A DNA stretch of 64,000 nucleotides from Aegilops tauschii subsp. strangulata (GCF_002575655.3 NC_053040.3:151529148-151593147); one strand, 5' to 3'; positions 1 through 10,986 are shown, counted from the stretch's first letter. Notes: a model not told the origin generated them from the sequence alone. Numbers and translations are program-made.

Positions 1-810
1 CCTCATTGCCACAAACTCATCCAACACTTCACTTGAGGACAAGGTGTGGAAGTCCGGCCTTTGACGGATGATGGAGGACATGGCCTTATGGTAAGGCATC
101 ATGGCCTTGAGAAACTTGCGCTTGATCCAATTGTCATCTGTTTCCTTGCTCCCATGATCTCGGAGTGAGACCGCGAGAGTGGTTAATCTCCGGTAAAGCT
201 CACGAGGTTCTTCATCTTCATTCATTGCAAATTCATCGGCTTCATCTTGCACCACTTCATAGTTGGAGCGTTGAATGCTTGCGCTTCCCTTGTAAATGGA
301 AACAATATGGTGCCATGCTTCCTTTGCCACGGTGAAAGGTTGGAGATGCGCAATATCTTCGGATGGAATTGCATCTTGGATGATGAAGAGAGCATTCTCG
401 TTGAATTGATGATCCGCGGCTTCTCTAGGGGTGAAGTTGCTTGGGTCATGCGGATAGAAACCTTGCTCAATGATTCTCCAAAGATTAGTATTAACATGAT
501 TTAAATGATGTTTAAAGCGATAGACCCAAGAGTTAAAATCCTCATTTTTCACAATCTTAGGAGGAGGACCAACATGATTCAAATGAGTGGAGGGAACCGG
601 TCCTCCATAAGTAAGTGGAGGTTCAACATGGGCAAAGATGCCACTTCCATTTCTACCACTAGATAAGGGAACTTTGTCACTAGTAGCTTCCCCCTTGTCG
701 GAGTTAGCATCCGTCACCTTGTTAGCGGGATCACCCACTTTCATTGGTGCGGTGGATAATTTAAGGCCTTCTAATAACTTGTTGAACATGCTTTCAACCT
801 CGGTCGTCAT
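1..810 (-). CDS. Copia gag protein (UBN2-like), element E0, C-terminus beyond window
   Basis: Reading the minus strand from an ATG at 810 to the window edge gives about 270 codons with no stop. The start was chosen because it is the first ATG after an upstream in-frame stop near 841-843. The middle contains FNSWVYRFKHHLNHVN, then DAIPSEDIAHLQPFTVAKEAW, RSNYEVVQDEADEFAM and EEPRELYRRLTTLAVSLRD. This is the layout of the Gag_pre/UBN2-type capsid region of Copia elements: a repeated W, an alpha-helical block, then an acidic stretch before the L-rich block. Gag would form the virus-like particle that packages element RNA. The zinc knuckle and all of pol lie to the left of the window. The ORF sits 155 bp from the primer site, the normal distance for gag. 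The lineage could be SIRE/Maximus-like, but that is only a guess from the large LTR. Confidence 0.8.
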   Translation of the reverse strand, partial: MTTEVESMFNKLLEGLKLSTAPMKVGDPANKVTDANSDKGEATSDKVPLSSGRNGSGIFAHVEPPLTYGGPVPSTHLNHVGPPPKIVKNEDFNSWVYRFKHHLNHVNTNLWRIIEQGFYPHDPSNFTPREAADHQFNENALFIIQDAIPSEDIAHLQPFTVAKEAWHHIVSIYKGSASIQRSNYEVVQDEADEFAMNEDEEPRELYRRLTTLAVSLRDHGSKETDDNWIKRKFLKAMMPYHKAMSSIIRQRPDFHTLSSSEVLDEFVAMR

Positions 811-965
811 GGAGGATAATTTAAAGCCACATTGAACTCCTCACGAGAGACCGCAGTTCCCCCATCGACCGTAGATGAGAACGGATTCACACCGGAGTGC
901 TCCTCCCCACCGTCTATGGTGTCAACCATACTCTTCGGATGACAAAGTCCTTAATAAAGAGACGA
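811..965 (-). other. E0 leader between primer site and gag
   Basis: This is a short untranslated stretch between the E0 primer-binding site and the gag ATG. It has no ORF of note and nothing else recognised. Confidence 0.6.
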
Positions 966-978
966 GGCTCTGATACCA
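966..978 (-). other. E0 primer-binding site for initiator tRNA-Met
   Basis: The minus strand reads TGGTATCAGAGCC, the perfect complement of the plant initiator tRNA-Met 3' end used by most Copia elements. It lies 2 bp inside the LTR boundary at 981. This fixes the orientation of E0 (minus) and identifies the adjoining LTR as its 5' LTR. Confidence 0.93.
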
Positions 979-980
979 AT

Positions 981-2595
981 TGAAAGGATTGATGTAGTTG
1001 ACTAGAGGGGGGTGAATAGGCAACTAACAATTTTTAGCTTTTCTTTACCAATTTAAAGTTTGCATCAAAGTAGGTTGTCTAGATATGCAACTAGGTGAGC
1101 AACCTATATGATGCAATAACAACAAGCAAACAAGCAAGCAAGGGATGCAACACAATAAAAGCTTGCGCAAGTAAAGGTAAGAGATAACAAGGAGTGGAGC
1201 CGGAGGAGACGAGGATGTGTTACCAAAGTTCCTTCCCTTTGAGAGGAAGTACGTCTCCGTTGGAGCGGTGTGAAGGAACAATGCTCCCCAAGAAGCCACT
1301 AGGGCCACCGTATTCTCCTCACGCCCTCACACAATGCGAGATATCGTGATTCCACTATTGGTGCCCTTGGAGGCGGTGACCGAACCTTTACAAACAAGGT
1401 TGGGGCAATCTCCACAACTTAATTGGAGGCTCCCAACGACACCACGAAGCTTCACCACAATGGAATATGGCTCCGCAGTGACCTCAACCATCTAGGGTGC
1501 TCAAACACCCAAGAGTAACAAGATCTGCAAGGGATTAGTGGGAGGAATCAAATTTCTCTTGGTGGAAGTGTAGATCGGGGCCTTCTCGACCAATCCCTAG
1601 AAAATCAACAAGTTTGATTGGCTAGGGAGAGAGATCGGGCGAAAATGGAGCTTGGGGAGGGAAGAGGCAGTCAACTTGGAGAAGAAAACCCCCTTACATA
1701 GTGAGAGGACAAATCCAACCGTTACCCACCTACTCAGCCCGCGACATGCGGTACTACCGCATCACCAAGTGGTACTATCGCACTGGCTTGAAGTACTACC
1801 GCTGGGAGCTGCGGTACTACCGCTCGCGCGGCAGGAGCTAGGTGAGGCTCTGTTGCACAAGGCAACGAGCGGTAGAACCGCCAGAGCGGTAGAACCGCCA
1901 TAGCGGTACTACCGCGCGCCCTTGCAGTACTACCGCAAGGCAGAGCACATCCTGGGCTGGGAAGGCACGGACTAATAAAATTACATCCGTGGCTACTTCC
2001 GCTGAGTTTTGGTCAGTGCAAAAATCCGGCACGGTACTACAGCTCATAGGGAGCGGTACTACCGCGTAGGGTGCGGAAGTAAAAAATTACTTCCGCCCCT
2101 ACATCCGCTCATGCACGGTACTGGGCCAGAGGCCATGGTACTACTGCATGCTAGGAGCGGTACTACCGCACTTGCGGTACTACCACTACCTCAGGGCGGT
2201 ACTACCGTGGCCAGCTGCGGTACTACTGCTTCCTTGAGTAGTACTACCGCACGCTGCAGACCAGTAGCACTAGGATGCCTTCATCTTCGCAGCGACAAGG
2301 GGAACAACTGGTGCTCCAAAGAAGCAAGGAAAGGTGGTGCAAAGGAATAGATGTGTATGTGATGATTCCACCCTAACCTTTCCAAAGCGGACCCCCTCTT
2401 AATAGTACGGCTTTCCTACGACTCAAATCCACCGAAAAGAAACATAGAGAAACGCCGTCTTCGATAGGCTCCGAGGGGCACCGAATCGTCTTGTGCCTAG
2501 ACATGAGATATCTAAAGTGCTCAATGCACATGATTAGTCCGCAAAAGCATTGTCATCAATCCCCAAAACCACTTAGCGAGAAATATGCCCTTACA
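981..2595 (-). mobile_element. 5' LTR of Copia element E0
   Basis: The LTR runs on the minus strand from TGTAAGGGCATATT at 2595 to a terminal CA at 981, giving TG...CA ends and 1,615 bp. The inner end abuts the tRNA-Met primer site. The outer end abuts a 61 bp remnant of the E1 LTR, so E0 is inserted in that LTR. No long ORF is convincing. A cluster of palindromic 13-mers fills 1748-2255. The partner 3' LTR should lie left of the window. Confidence 0.85.
1748..2255. repeat. Cluster of GCGGTACTACCGC palindromes in E0 LTR
   Basis: The 13-mer GCGGTACTACCGC, or close variants such as GCGGTAGAACCGC, occurs about a dozen times in 500 bp (for example at 1748, 1811, 1869, 1885, 1903 and 2053). Each copy is a 6 bp perfect inverted repeat around one odd base. 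The copies are irregularly spaced, so this is a dispersed motif cluster rather than a tandem satellite. It could be a binding-site array or a source of folded RNA; the function is unknown. Confidence 0.85.
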
Positions 2596-2656
2596 ATCTC
2601 CTAGATAGATCTTGCGTGATCGTAGGATTTTTTTTGCAATGCGGCGTTCCCCAACA
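2596..2656 (+). mobile_element. Stub of E1 5' LTR next to E0
   Basis: These 61 bp match the last part of the E1 3' LTR (8919-8979), beginning ATCTCCTAGATAG and ending CCCCAACA. The rest of the LTR is displaced by the E0 insertion and should lie left of the window. The first five bases, atctc, are the expected E0 target duplication. Confidence 0.85.
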
Positions 2657-2657
2657 G

Positions 2658-2670
2658 TGGCATCCGAGCC
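2658..2670 (+). other. E1 primer-binding site (tRNA-Met, degenerate)
   Basis: TGGCATCCGAGCC lies one base after the LTR end and differs from the canonical tRNA-Met site at two positions. The same variant is seen in E2 at 11421 and 26090, so it is a feature of this subfamily rather than private decay. Confidence 0.85.
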
Positions 2671-3890
2671 AGGTCTATGCGTAGATGTTATATGCACGAG
2701 TAGAACACAAAGAGTTGTGGGCGATAATAGTCATGCTGCTTACCAGCAACGTCTTACTTTGATTCAGCGGTATTGTTGGATGAAGCGGCCCGGACCGACA
2801 TTACATGACCACGTTCATGAGACTGGTTCTACCGACGTGCTTCACACACAGGTGGCTAGCGGGTGCCTGTTTCTCCAACTTTAGTTGAATAGAGTTTGAC
2901 TACGCCCGGTCCTTGTTGAAGGTTAAAACAGCACACTTGACGAAAAATCATTGTGGTTTTTTATGCGTAGGTAAGAACGGTTCTTGCTAGAAGCCCGTAG
3001 CAGCCACGTAAAACTTGCAACAACAAAGTAGAGGACGTCTAACTTGTTTTTGCAGGGCTTGTTGTGATGTTATATGGTCAAGACATGATGACATATAAAT
3101 TGTTGTATGAGATGATCATGTTTTGTAAAAGTTATCGGCAACTGGTTGGAGCCTTATGGATTTCGCTTTATTGTATGAAATGCAGTCGCCATGTAATTGC
3201 TTTACTTTATCACTAAGCGGTAGCGATAGTCGTAGAAGCAATAGTTGGCGAGACAACAATGATGCTACGATGGAGATCAAGGTGTCAAGCCGATGATGAT
3301 GGTGATCATGACGGTGCTTTGGAGATGGAGATCAAAGGCACAAGATGATGATGGCCATATCATATCACTTATTTTGATTGCATGTGATGTTTATCCTTTA
3401 TGCATCTTATTTTGCTTAGTACGGTGGTAGCATTATAAGATGATCCCTCACTAAATTTCAAGGTACAAGTGTTCTCCCTGAGTATGCACCGTTGCTACAG
3501 TTCGTCGTGCCAAGACAGCACGTGATGATCGGGTGTGATAAGCTCTACGTTCACATACAACGGGTGCAAGCCAGTTTTGCACACGCAAAATACTCGGGTT
3601 AAACTTGACGAGCCTAGCATATGCAGATATGGCCTCGGAACACTGAGACCGAAAGGTCGAACGTGAATCATATAGTAGATATGATCAACATAGTGATGTT
3701 CACCATTGAAAGCTATTCCATTCACGTGATGATCGGACATGGTTTAGTTGATATGGATCACGTGATCATTTAGATGACTAGAGGGATGTCTATTTAAGTG
3801 GGAGTTCTTAAGTAATATGATTAATTGAACTTTAATTTATCATGAACTTAGTACCTGATTGTATTTTGCATGTCATGTTGTTGTAGATAA
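2671..3890 (+). other. E1 long untranslated leader
   Basis: About 1.2 kb lies between primer site and gag ATG, as is usual for Angela/BARE elements. It carries no long sense ORF. The same leader is present in E2 (11434-12619 and 26103-27288), and its 3' part is present in E3 (8980-9257). It is expected to hold RNA packaging and dimerisation signals, which I cannot identify from sequence alone. Confidence 0.75.
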
Positions 3891-5150
3891 ATGGCCCGTG
3901 CTATTGTTCCTTTGAATTTTAATGTGTTCCTAGAGAAAGCTAAGTTGAAAGATGATGGTAGCAACTACACGGACTGGGTCCATAACTTGAGGATTATGCT
4001 CATTGCTGCATAGAAGAATTATGTCCTGGAAGCACCGCTAGGTGCAAGACCCACTGCAGGAGCAACTACAGATGTTATGAACGTCTGGCAGAGCAAAGCT
4101 GATGACTACTCAATAGTTCAGTGTGCCATGCTTTACGGCTTAGAATCGGGACTTCAATGACATTTTGAACATCATGGAGCATATGAGATGTTCCAGGAGT
4201 TGAAGTTAATATTTCAAGAAAATGCCCGGATTGAGAGATATGAAGTCTCCAATAAGTTCTATAGATGCAAGATGGAGGAGAATAGTTCTGTCAGTGAACA
4301 TATACTCAGAATGTCTGGGTACCACAACCACTTGACTCAACTGGGAGTTAATCTTCCTGATGATAGTGTCATTGACAAAGTTCTTCAATCACTGCCACCA
4401 AGCTACAAAAGCTTCATGATGAACTATAATATGCAAGGGATGGATAAGACAATTCCCGAGCTCTTCGCAATGCTAAAGGCTGCGGAGGTAGAAATCAAGA
4501 AGGAGCATCAAGTGTTGATGGTTAACAAGACCGCTAGTTTCAAGAAGAAGGGCAAAGGGAAGAAGGGGAACTTCAAGAAGAACGGCAAGCAAGTTGCTGC
4601 TCAAGTGAAGAAGCCCAAGTCTGGACCTAAGCCTGAGACTGAGTGCTTCTACTGCAGAGGGTCTGGTCACTGGAAGCGGAACTACCCCAAGTATTTGGCG
4701 GATAAGAAGGATGGCAAAGTGAAAGGTATATTTGATATACATGTTATTGATGTGTACCTTACTAATGCTCGTAGTAGCGCATGGGTATTTGATATTGGTT
4801 TTGTTGCTCATATTTGCAACTCGAAACAGGGGCTACGGATTAAGCGAAGATTGGCTAAGGATGAGGTCACGATGCGTGTGGGAAATGGTTCCAAAGTCGA
4901 TGTGATCGCGGTCGGCATGCTACCTCTACATCTACCTTCGGGATTAGTTTTAGACCTGAATAATTGTTATTTGGTGCCAGCGTTAAGCATGAACATTATA
5001 TCTGGATCTTGTCTGATGCGAGACGGTTATTCATTTAAATCAGAGAATAATGGTTGTTCTATTTATATGAGTAATATCTTTTATGGTCATGCACCCTTGA
5101 TGAGTGGTCTATTTTTGTTGAATCTCGATAATAGTGATACATATTCATAG
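3891..5150 (+). pseudogene. E1 gag-protease, broken
   Basis: The reading frame starts at ATG 3891 (MARAIVPLNF), right after the leader. In-frame stops occur at 4011-4013 (TAG) and 4158-4160 (TGA). The remaining open part from 4188 encodes the capsid (MFQELKLIFQENARIERYEV), a lysine-rich tract, the zinc knuckle CFYCRGSGHWKRNY near 4644-4685, and the protease region. The fourth zinc ligand is Tyr (codon 4683-4685) where CX2CX4HX4C requires Cys. The protease active site, normally DTG, reads FDIGF near 4790. A 2 bp loss near 5140 shifts the frame before integrase. The protein would package RNA and cleave the polyprotein, but this copy cannot. Confidence 0.87.
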
Positions 5151-5717
5151 TATTGAAGCCAAAAGATACAAGTTTAACAATGATAGTGCAACTTATTTGT
5201 GGCACCTCCGTTTAGGTCATATTGGTGTAAAGCGCATGAAGAAACTACATGCTGATGGGCTTTTGGAATCACTTGATTATGAATCACTTGATGCTTGCGA
5301 ACCATGCCTCATGGGCAAGATGACTAAGACTCAATTCTGTGGAACAATGGAGCGAGCAACAGACCTATTGGAAATAATACATACTGATGTATGCGGTCCG
5401 ATGAGTGTTGAGGCTCATGGCGGGTATCATTATTTTCTGACCTTCACAAATGATTTGAGCAGATATGGGTATATCTACTTGATGAAACATATATAAGTCT
5501 GAAACATTTGAAAAGTTCAAAGAATTTCAGAGTGAAACATTCTATGATGTCTCTTACTGATTTACCGCTATCGTTTTGGGGTTATTCTTTAGAGACGGTT
5601 GCATTCACATTAAATAGGGCACCATCTAAATCCGTTGAGACGACAACATATGAACTGTGGTTTGGCAAGAAACCAAGTTGTCGTTTCTTAAAGTTTGGGG
5701 CTGCGATGCTTGTGTGA
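5134..5717 (+). pseudogene. E1 integrase, catalytic core deleted
   Basis: The HHCC zinc-binding domain is visible (WHLRLGHIGVKRMKKLH, then CEPCLMGKMTK), as is the first catalytic Asp in IIHTDVCGPM. After GYIYLMKH, a small insertion at about 5490 shifts the frame. The text then jumps at about 5532 from the start of the core to SMMSLTDLPLSFWG. Compared with E3 (40381-40570), about 190 bp is missing, including the second Asp (DRGGEY) and the Glu (HNGVSERRN). Integrase would insert the cDNA into the chromosome. This copy lacks two of three catalytic residues. Another frameshift lies near 5690. Confidence 0.85.
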
Positions 5718-7672
5718 AAAGGCTTCAACCTGATAAGCTCGAACCCAAATCTGAAAAATGTGTCTTCATAGGATACCCAAAGGAAACTGTTGGGTACACC
5801 TTCTATCACAAATCCGAAGGCAAGATATTCGTTGCTAAGAATGGATCCTTTCTAGAGAAGGAGTTTCTCTCGAAAGAAGTGAGTGGGAGGAAAGTAGAAC
5901 TTGATGAGGTAATTGTACCTTCTCCCGAATTAGAAAGTAGTCCATCATAGAAATTAGTTCCAGTGATTCCTACACCAATTAGTGAGGAAGCTAATGATGA
6001 TGATCATAAAACTTCTGATCAAGTTACTACCGAACCTCGTAGGTCAACCAGAGTAAGATCCGCACCAGAGTGGTACATTAATTCTGTTCTGGAGGTCATG
6101 TTACTTGACCCTGATGAACCTACGAACTATAAGGAAGCGATGATGAGCCCAGATTCCGCGAAATGGCTTGAGGCCATGAAATATGAGATGGGATCCATGT
6201 ATGAGAACAAAGTGTGGACTTTGGTTGACTTGCCCGATGATCAGCAAGCCATAGAGAATAAATGGATCTTCAAGAAGAAGACTGACGTTGACGGTAATGT
6301 TACTGTCTACAAAGCTCGACTTGTTGCGAAAGGTTTTCGACAAGTTTAAGGAGTTGACTACGATGAGACCTTCTCACCCGTAGCGATACTTAAGTCTGTC
6401 CGAATCATGTTAGCAATTGCCGCATTTTATGATTATGAAATTTGGCAAATGGATGTCAAAACTGCATTCCTTAATGGATATCTTAAAGAAGTGTTGTATA
6501 TGATGCAACCAGAAGGTTTTGTCGATCCAAAAGGTGCTAACAAAGTGTGCAAGCTCCAACGATCCATTTAGGGACTGGTGCAAACCTCTCGGAGTTGGAA
6601 TATACGCTTTGATAGTGTGATCAAAGCATATGGCTTAATACAAACTTTTGGAGAAGCCTGTATTTACAAGAAAGTGAGTGCGAGCTCTGTAGCATTTCTG
6701 ATATTATATGTGGATGACATATTGTTGATCGGAAATGATACTGAAGGATACTTGAATAAGAATTTTTCAATGAAAGACCTCGGTGAAGCTGCTTATATAT
6801 TGGGCATCAAGATCTATAGAGATAGATCAAGACGCTTAATTGGACTTTCACAAAGCACATACCTTGATAAAGTTTTGAAGAAGTTTAAAATGGATCAGTC
6901 AAAGAAAGGGTTCTAGCCTGTGTTACAAGGTGTGAAGTTGAGTCAGACTCGATGCCCGACCACTGTAGAAGATAGAGAGAAAATGAAAATCGTTCCCTGT
7001 GCCTCAGCCATAGGTTCTATCATGTATGCAATGTTGTGTACCAGACTTGATGTGTGCCTTGCTATTAGTTTGGCAGGGAGGTACCAAAGTAATCCAGGAG
7101 TGGATCACTGGACGATGGTCAAGAACATCCTGAAATACCTGAAAAGGACTAAGGATATGTTTCTCATTCATGGAGGTGACAAAGAGCTCGTCGTAAATGG
7201 TTACATCGATGCAAGCTTTGACACTGATCCAGATGACTCTAATTCACAAACCGGATACGTATTTATATTGAATGGTGGAGCTTTCAGTTGGTGCAGTTCT
7301 AAGCAGAGCGTCATGGCTGGGTCTACGTGTGAAGCGGAGTACATAGCTGCTTCGGAAGTAGCAAATGAAGGAGTCTGGATGAAGGAGTTCATATCCGATC
7401 TAGGTGTCATACCTAGTGCATCGGGTCCAATGAAAATCTTTTGTGACAATACTGGAGCAACTGCCTTGGCGAAGGAATCCAGATTTCACAAGAGAATCAA
7501 ACACATCAAAAGACGCTTCAATTCCATCCGTGATCAAGTCAAGGAGGGAGACATAGAGATTTCCAAGATACATACGGATCTGAATGTTGCAGACCCGTTG
7601 ACTAAGCTTCTCTCACGAGCAAAACATGATCAGCACCAAGACTCCATGGGTGTTAGAATCATTACTATGTAA
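5657..7672 (+). pseudogene. E1 reverse transcriptase-RNase H with four nonsense codons
   Basis: One reading frame runs from about 5657 to the TAA at 7670-7672, broken only by stops at 5948-5950, 6347-6349, about 6569-6571 and 6914-6916. It shows the Copia RT hallmarks: [42 protein letters not shown], and an intact YVDD box (LILYVDDILLIG near 6700-6725). RNase H follows with GYIDASFDTD, the Glu in TCEAEYIAASE, FCDNTGATALAK and HIKRRFNSIRD, and ends DSMGVRIITM. E1 keeps the RNase H segment (about 7310-7549) that E2 and E3 have lost. RT and RNase H would copy element RNA to cDNA. Confidence 0.9.
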
Positions 7673-7690
7673 TCTAGATTATTGACTCTA

Positions 7691-7705
7691 GTGCAAGTGG
7701 GAGAT
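7691..7705 (+). other. E1 polypurine tract
   Basis: The tract GTGCAAGTGGGAGAT directly precedes the 3' LTR start. It is the plus-strand priming site for reverse transcription. The same tract precedes the E2 3' LTR at 31173-31187. Confidence 0.85.
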
Positions 7706-8979
7706 TGAAGGAAATATGCCCTAGAGGCAATAATAAAGTTATTATTTATATTTCCTTATATCATGATGAATGTTTATTATTCATGCTAGAATTGTATTAA
7801 CCGGAAACTTAGTACATGTGTGAATACATAGACAAACAGAGTGTCCCTAGTGTGCCTCTACTTGACTAGCTCGTTAATCAAAGATGGTTAAGTTTCCTAG
7901 CCATAGACATGTGTTGTCATTTGATGAACGGGATCACATCATTAGAGATTGATGTGATGGACAAGACCCATCTGTTAGCTTAGCATAATGATCGTTTAGT
8001 TTTATTGCTATTACTTTCTTCATGACTTATACATGTTCCTCAGACTATGAGATTATGCAACTCCTGAATATCGGAGGAACACCTTGTGTGCTATCAAATG
8101 TCACAACATAAATGGGTGATTATAAAGATGCTCTACAGGTGTCTCCGATGGTGTTTGTTGAGTTGGCATAGATCGAGATTAGGATTTGTCACTCCGTGTA
8201 TCGAAGAGGTATCTCTTGGCCCTCTCGGTAATGCACATCACTATGAGCCTTGCAAGCAATGTGACTAATGAGTTAGTCACGGGATGATGCATTACGGAAC
8301 GAGTAAAGAGACTTGCCGGTAACGAGATTGAACTAGGTATGATGATACCGACCATCGAATCTCGGGCAAGTAATATACCGATGACAAAGGGAACAACATA
8401 TTTTGTTATGTGGTTTGACTTATAAAGATCTTCGTAGAATATGTAGGAGCCAATATGAGCATCCATGTTCCGCTATTGGTTATTGACTGGAGATATGTCT
8501 CGGTCATGTCTACATAGTTCTCGAAACCGTAGGGTCCGCATGCTTAACGTTCGATGACGATTTGTATTATGAGTTATGTGATTTGATGACCGAAGATTGT
8601 TCAGAGTCCCAGATGAGATCACAGACATGGCGAGGAGTCTCGAAATGGTCGAGACATAAAGATTGATATATTGGACGATGTTATTTGGACACCGGATGAG
8701 TTCCGTGAGGTACCGGATAACTATCGGAGTGCCGGAGGGTTATCGGAACTCCCCGGGGAACTAATGGGCCTTAGTGGGGAGAGAGGAAGGGCCGTACATT
8801 CGGTGCTTGGATCGGTTGGATCGCGAAGACGTTCGACTACATCAACCGCGTTACTAAACGCTTCCGCTTTCGGCCTACGAGGGTACGTGGACACACTCTC
8901 CCCGCTCGTTGCTATGCATCTCCTAGATAGATCTTGCGTGATCATAGGTAAATTTTTTGAAATATTGCATTCCCCAACA
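7706..8979 (+). mobile_element. E1 3' LTR (internally deleted)
   Basis: It begins TGAAGGAAATATGCCC after the polypurine tract and ends TTCCCCAACA, 1,274 bp in all. The E2 3' LTR of the same family is 1,725 bp. The missing part, roughly 430-450 bp, corresponds to the promoter-proximal region that in E2 holds the TATA box and the 17 bp hairpin. This LTR has probably lost its promoter. Confidence 0.88.
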
Positions 8980-9257
8980 ATGATCAAACATGGTTTAGTT
9001 GATTTGGATCATGTATCATTTAGATGACTTGAGGGATGTCTATCTAAGTGGGAGTTCTTAAGTAATATGATTAATTGAACTTAATTTATCATGAACTTAG
9101 TCTTTCTAGTATTTGCATATCTATGTTGTAGATCAATAGCTTGCGATGTAGCTCCCCGTTTATTTTTTATATGTTCCTAGAAAAAAGTAAGTTCAAAGAT
9201 GATAGTAGCAATGATGCGAAATGGGTCCGTGATCTGAGGATTATCCACATTGCTGCA
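8980..9257 (+). pseudogene. E3 leader end and start of gag
   Basis: The text TGGTTTAGTTGAT, AAGTGGGAGTTCTTAAG and ATCATGAACTTAGTC is the last part of the Angela leader. After about 9175 it becomes gag (MFLEKSKFKDDSSND by similarity), ending at CATTGCTGCA where LARD1 starts. There is no good gag ATG in the usual context, and the frame is damaged. Confidence 0.75.
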
Positions 9258-9935
9258 TGCTACCTCTTGAGCACTGCATTGGTTTTCCCTTGAAGAGGAA
9301 AGGGTGATGCAGTAAAGCAGCGTAAGTATTTCCCTCAGTTTTTGAGAACCAAGGTATCAATCCAGTAGGAGGCCACGCTCAAGTCCCTCGCACCTACACA
9401 AACAAATAAAAACCTCGCAACCAACGCAATAAAGGGGTTGTCAATCCCTTCACGGTCACTTACGAAAGTGAGATCTGATAGATATGATAAGATAATATTT
9501 TTGGTATTTTTATGATAAAGATGCAAAGTAAAATAAAAGCAAAGTAAACGGCGCCAGAAATAGCTTGTTGTCGGGAGATTAATATGATGGAAAATAGACC
9601 CGGGGGCCATAGGTTTCACTAGTGGCTTCTCTCGAGAGCATAAGTATTACGGTGAGTGAACAAATTACTGTTGAGCAATTGATAGAATTGAGCATAGTTA
9701 TGAGAATATCTAGGTATGATCATGTATATAGGCATCACGTCCGTGATAAGTAGACCGACTCCTGCATGCATCTACTACTATTACTCCACACATCGACCGC
9801 TATCCAGCATGCATCTAGAGTATTAAGTTCATAAGAACAGAGTAACACTTTAAGCAAGATGACATGATGTAGAGGGATAAACTCATGCAATATGAAATAA
9901 ACCCCATCTTGTTATCCTCAATGGCAACAATACAA
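9258..9935 (-). mobile_element. LARD1 3' LTR, outer part
   Basis: It begins (plus sense) TGCTACCTCTTGAGCACTGC and matches 37281-37957 of the other LTR with roughly 14 differences by eye. It breaks off at ATACAA, where E2 begins after a 10 bp filler. About 400 bp between this part and the inner part at 32913 are missing. Confidence 0.88.
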
Positions 9936-9945
9936 CATCTTGTTA
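9936..9945 (+). other. Templated filler at LARD1/E2 junction
   Basis: CATCTTGTTA at 9936-9945 belongs to neither LTR at that point. It is an exact copy of 9905-9914, 31 bp upstream. Template-copied filler with deletions on both sides is a signature of error-prone end joining. Confidence 0.75.
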
Positions 9946-10903
9946 CTTGACCCATTCTGTTAGCTTAGCACTCGATCGTTTAGTATGTTGCTATTGCTTT
10001 CTTCATGACTTATAATGTTCCTATGACTATGAGATTATGCAACTCCCGTTTACCGGAGGAACACTTTGTGTGCTACCAAACGTCACAACATAACTGGGTG
10101 ATTATAAAGGTGCTCTACATGTGTCTCCGAAGGTACTTGTTGGGTTGGCGTATTTCGAGATTAGGATATGTCACTCCGATTGTCGGAGAGGTATCTCTGG
10201 GCCCTCTCGGTAATGCACATCACTTAAGCCTTGCACGCATTGCAACTAATGAGTTTGTTGCGGGATGATGTATTACGGAACGAGTAAAGAGACTTGCCAG
10301 TAACGAGATTGAACTAGGTATTGAGATACCGACGATCGAATCTCGGGCAAGTAACATACCGATGACAAAGGGAACAACGTATGTTGTTATGCGGTCTGAC
10401 CGATAAAGATCTTCGAAGAATATGTGGGAGCCAATATGAGCATCCAGGTTCCGCTATTGGTTATTGACCGGAGACGTGTCTCGGTCATGTCTACATAGTT
10501 CTCGAACCCGTAGGGTCCGCACGCTTAAAGTTCGATGACGGTTATATTATGAGTTTATGTGTTTTGATGTACCGAAGGTAGTTTGGAGTCCCAGATGAGA
10601 TCGGGGACATGACGAGGAGTCTCGAAATGGCCGAGACGTAAAGATTGATATATTGGACGACTATATTCGGACTTCGGAAAGGTTCCGAGTGATTCGGGTA
10701 TTTATCGGAGTACCGGAGAGTTACGGGAATTCGCCGGGGAGAAGTATTGGGCCTTATTGGGCCATACGGGAATAGAGGAGAGAGGCCAAAAGGAAGGAGG
10801 CGCCCACCCCCCCCCCCCTCTGGTCCGAATTGGACAAGGGGTGCAGCCCCCTTTTCCTTCTCCCTCTCCCCCTCTTTCCTTCTCTCCTACTCCAACAAGG
10901 AAA

Positions 10904-10940
10904 GGGGGAGTCCTACTCCCGGTGGGAGTAGGACTCCCCC
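10904..10940. repeat. 17 bp inverted repeat upstream of E2 LTR TATA box
   Basis: GGGGGAGTCCTACTCCC (10904-10920) and GGGAGTAGGACTCCCCC (10924-10940) are perfect inverted copies around GGT. The 3' LTR keeps at least 14 bp arms at 32399-32412 and 32416-32429. It lies about 47 bp upstream of the TATA box, so it may be a regulatory cruciform or dyad site. Confidence 0.9.
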
Positions 10941-10986
10941 CTTGGCGCGCCCTCCTCCTTGACCGGCTGCCTCCCCCTTGCTCCTT

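Larger units (their letters stand above)
2596..8979 (+). mobile_element. Angela/BARE-like Copia element E1
   Basis: The order is 5' LTR remnant, primer site, long leader, gag, protease, integrase, RT, RNase H, polypurine tract and 3' LTR, which is the Copia order. The LTR text (GAAATATGCCCTAGAGGC at the start, TTCCCCAACA at the end) matches what I know of Triticeae Angela/BARE/WIS elements. The coding part has at least six nonsense codons, several frameshifts and an integrase deletion, so it is not autonomous. It is inserted in the 5' leader of E3: the flank at 8980 continues as Angela leader sequence. Confidence 0.88.

Noticed and set aside
2009..2350. 113-codon plus-strand ORF in the E0 LTR
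   Set aside because: It is antisense to E0, and its repeated GTTA/VLPL-like residues are translations of the palindromic DNA motif.
8086..8466. Small ORFs in Angela LTRs (also 10005-10268, 31521-31766)
   Set aside because: They lie in LTR sequence, overlap on both strands, and show no protein features.
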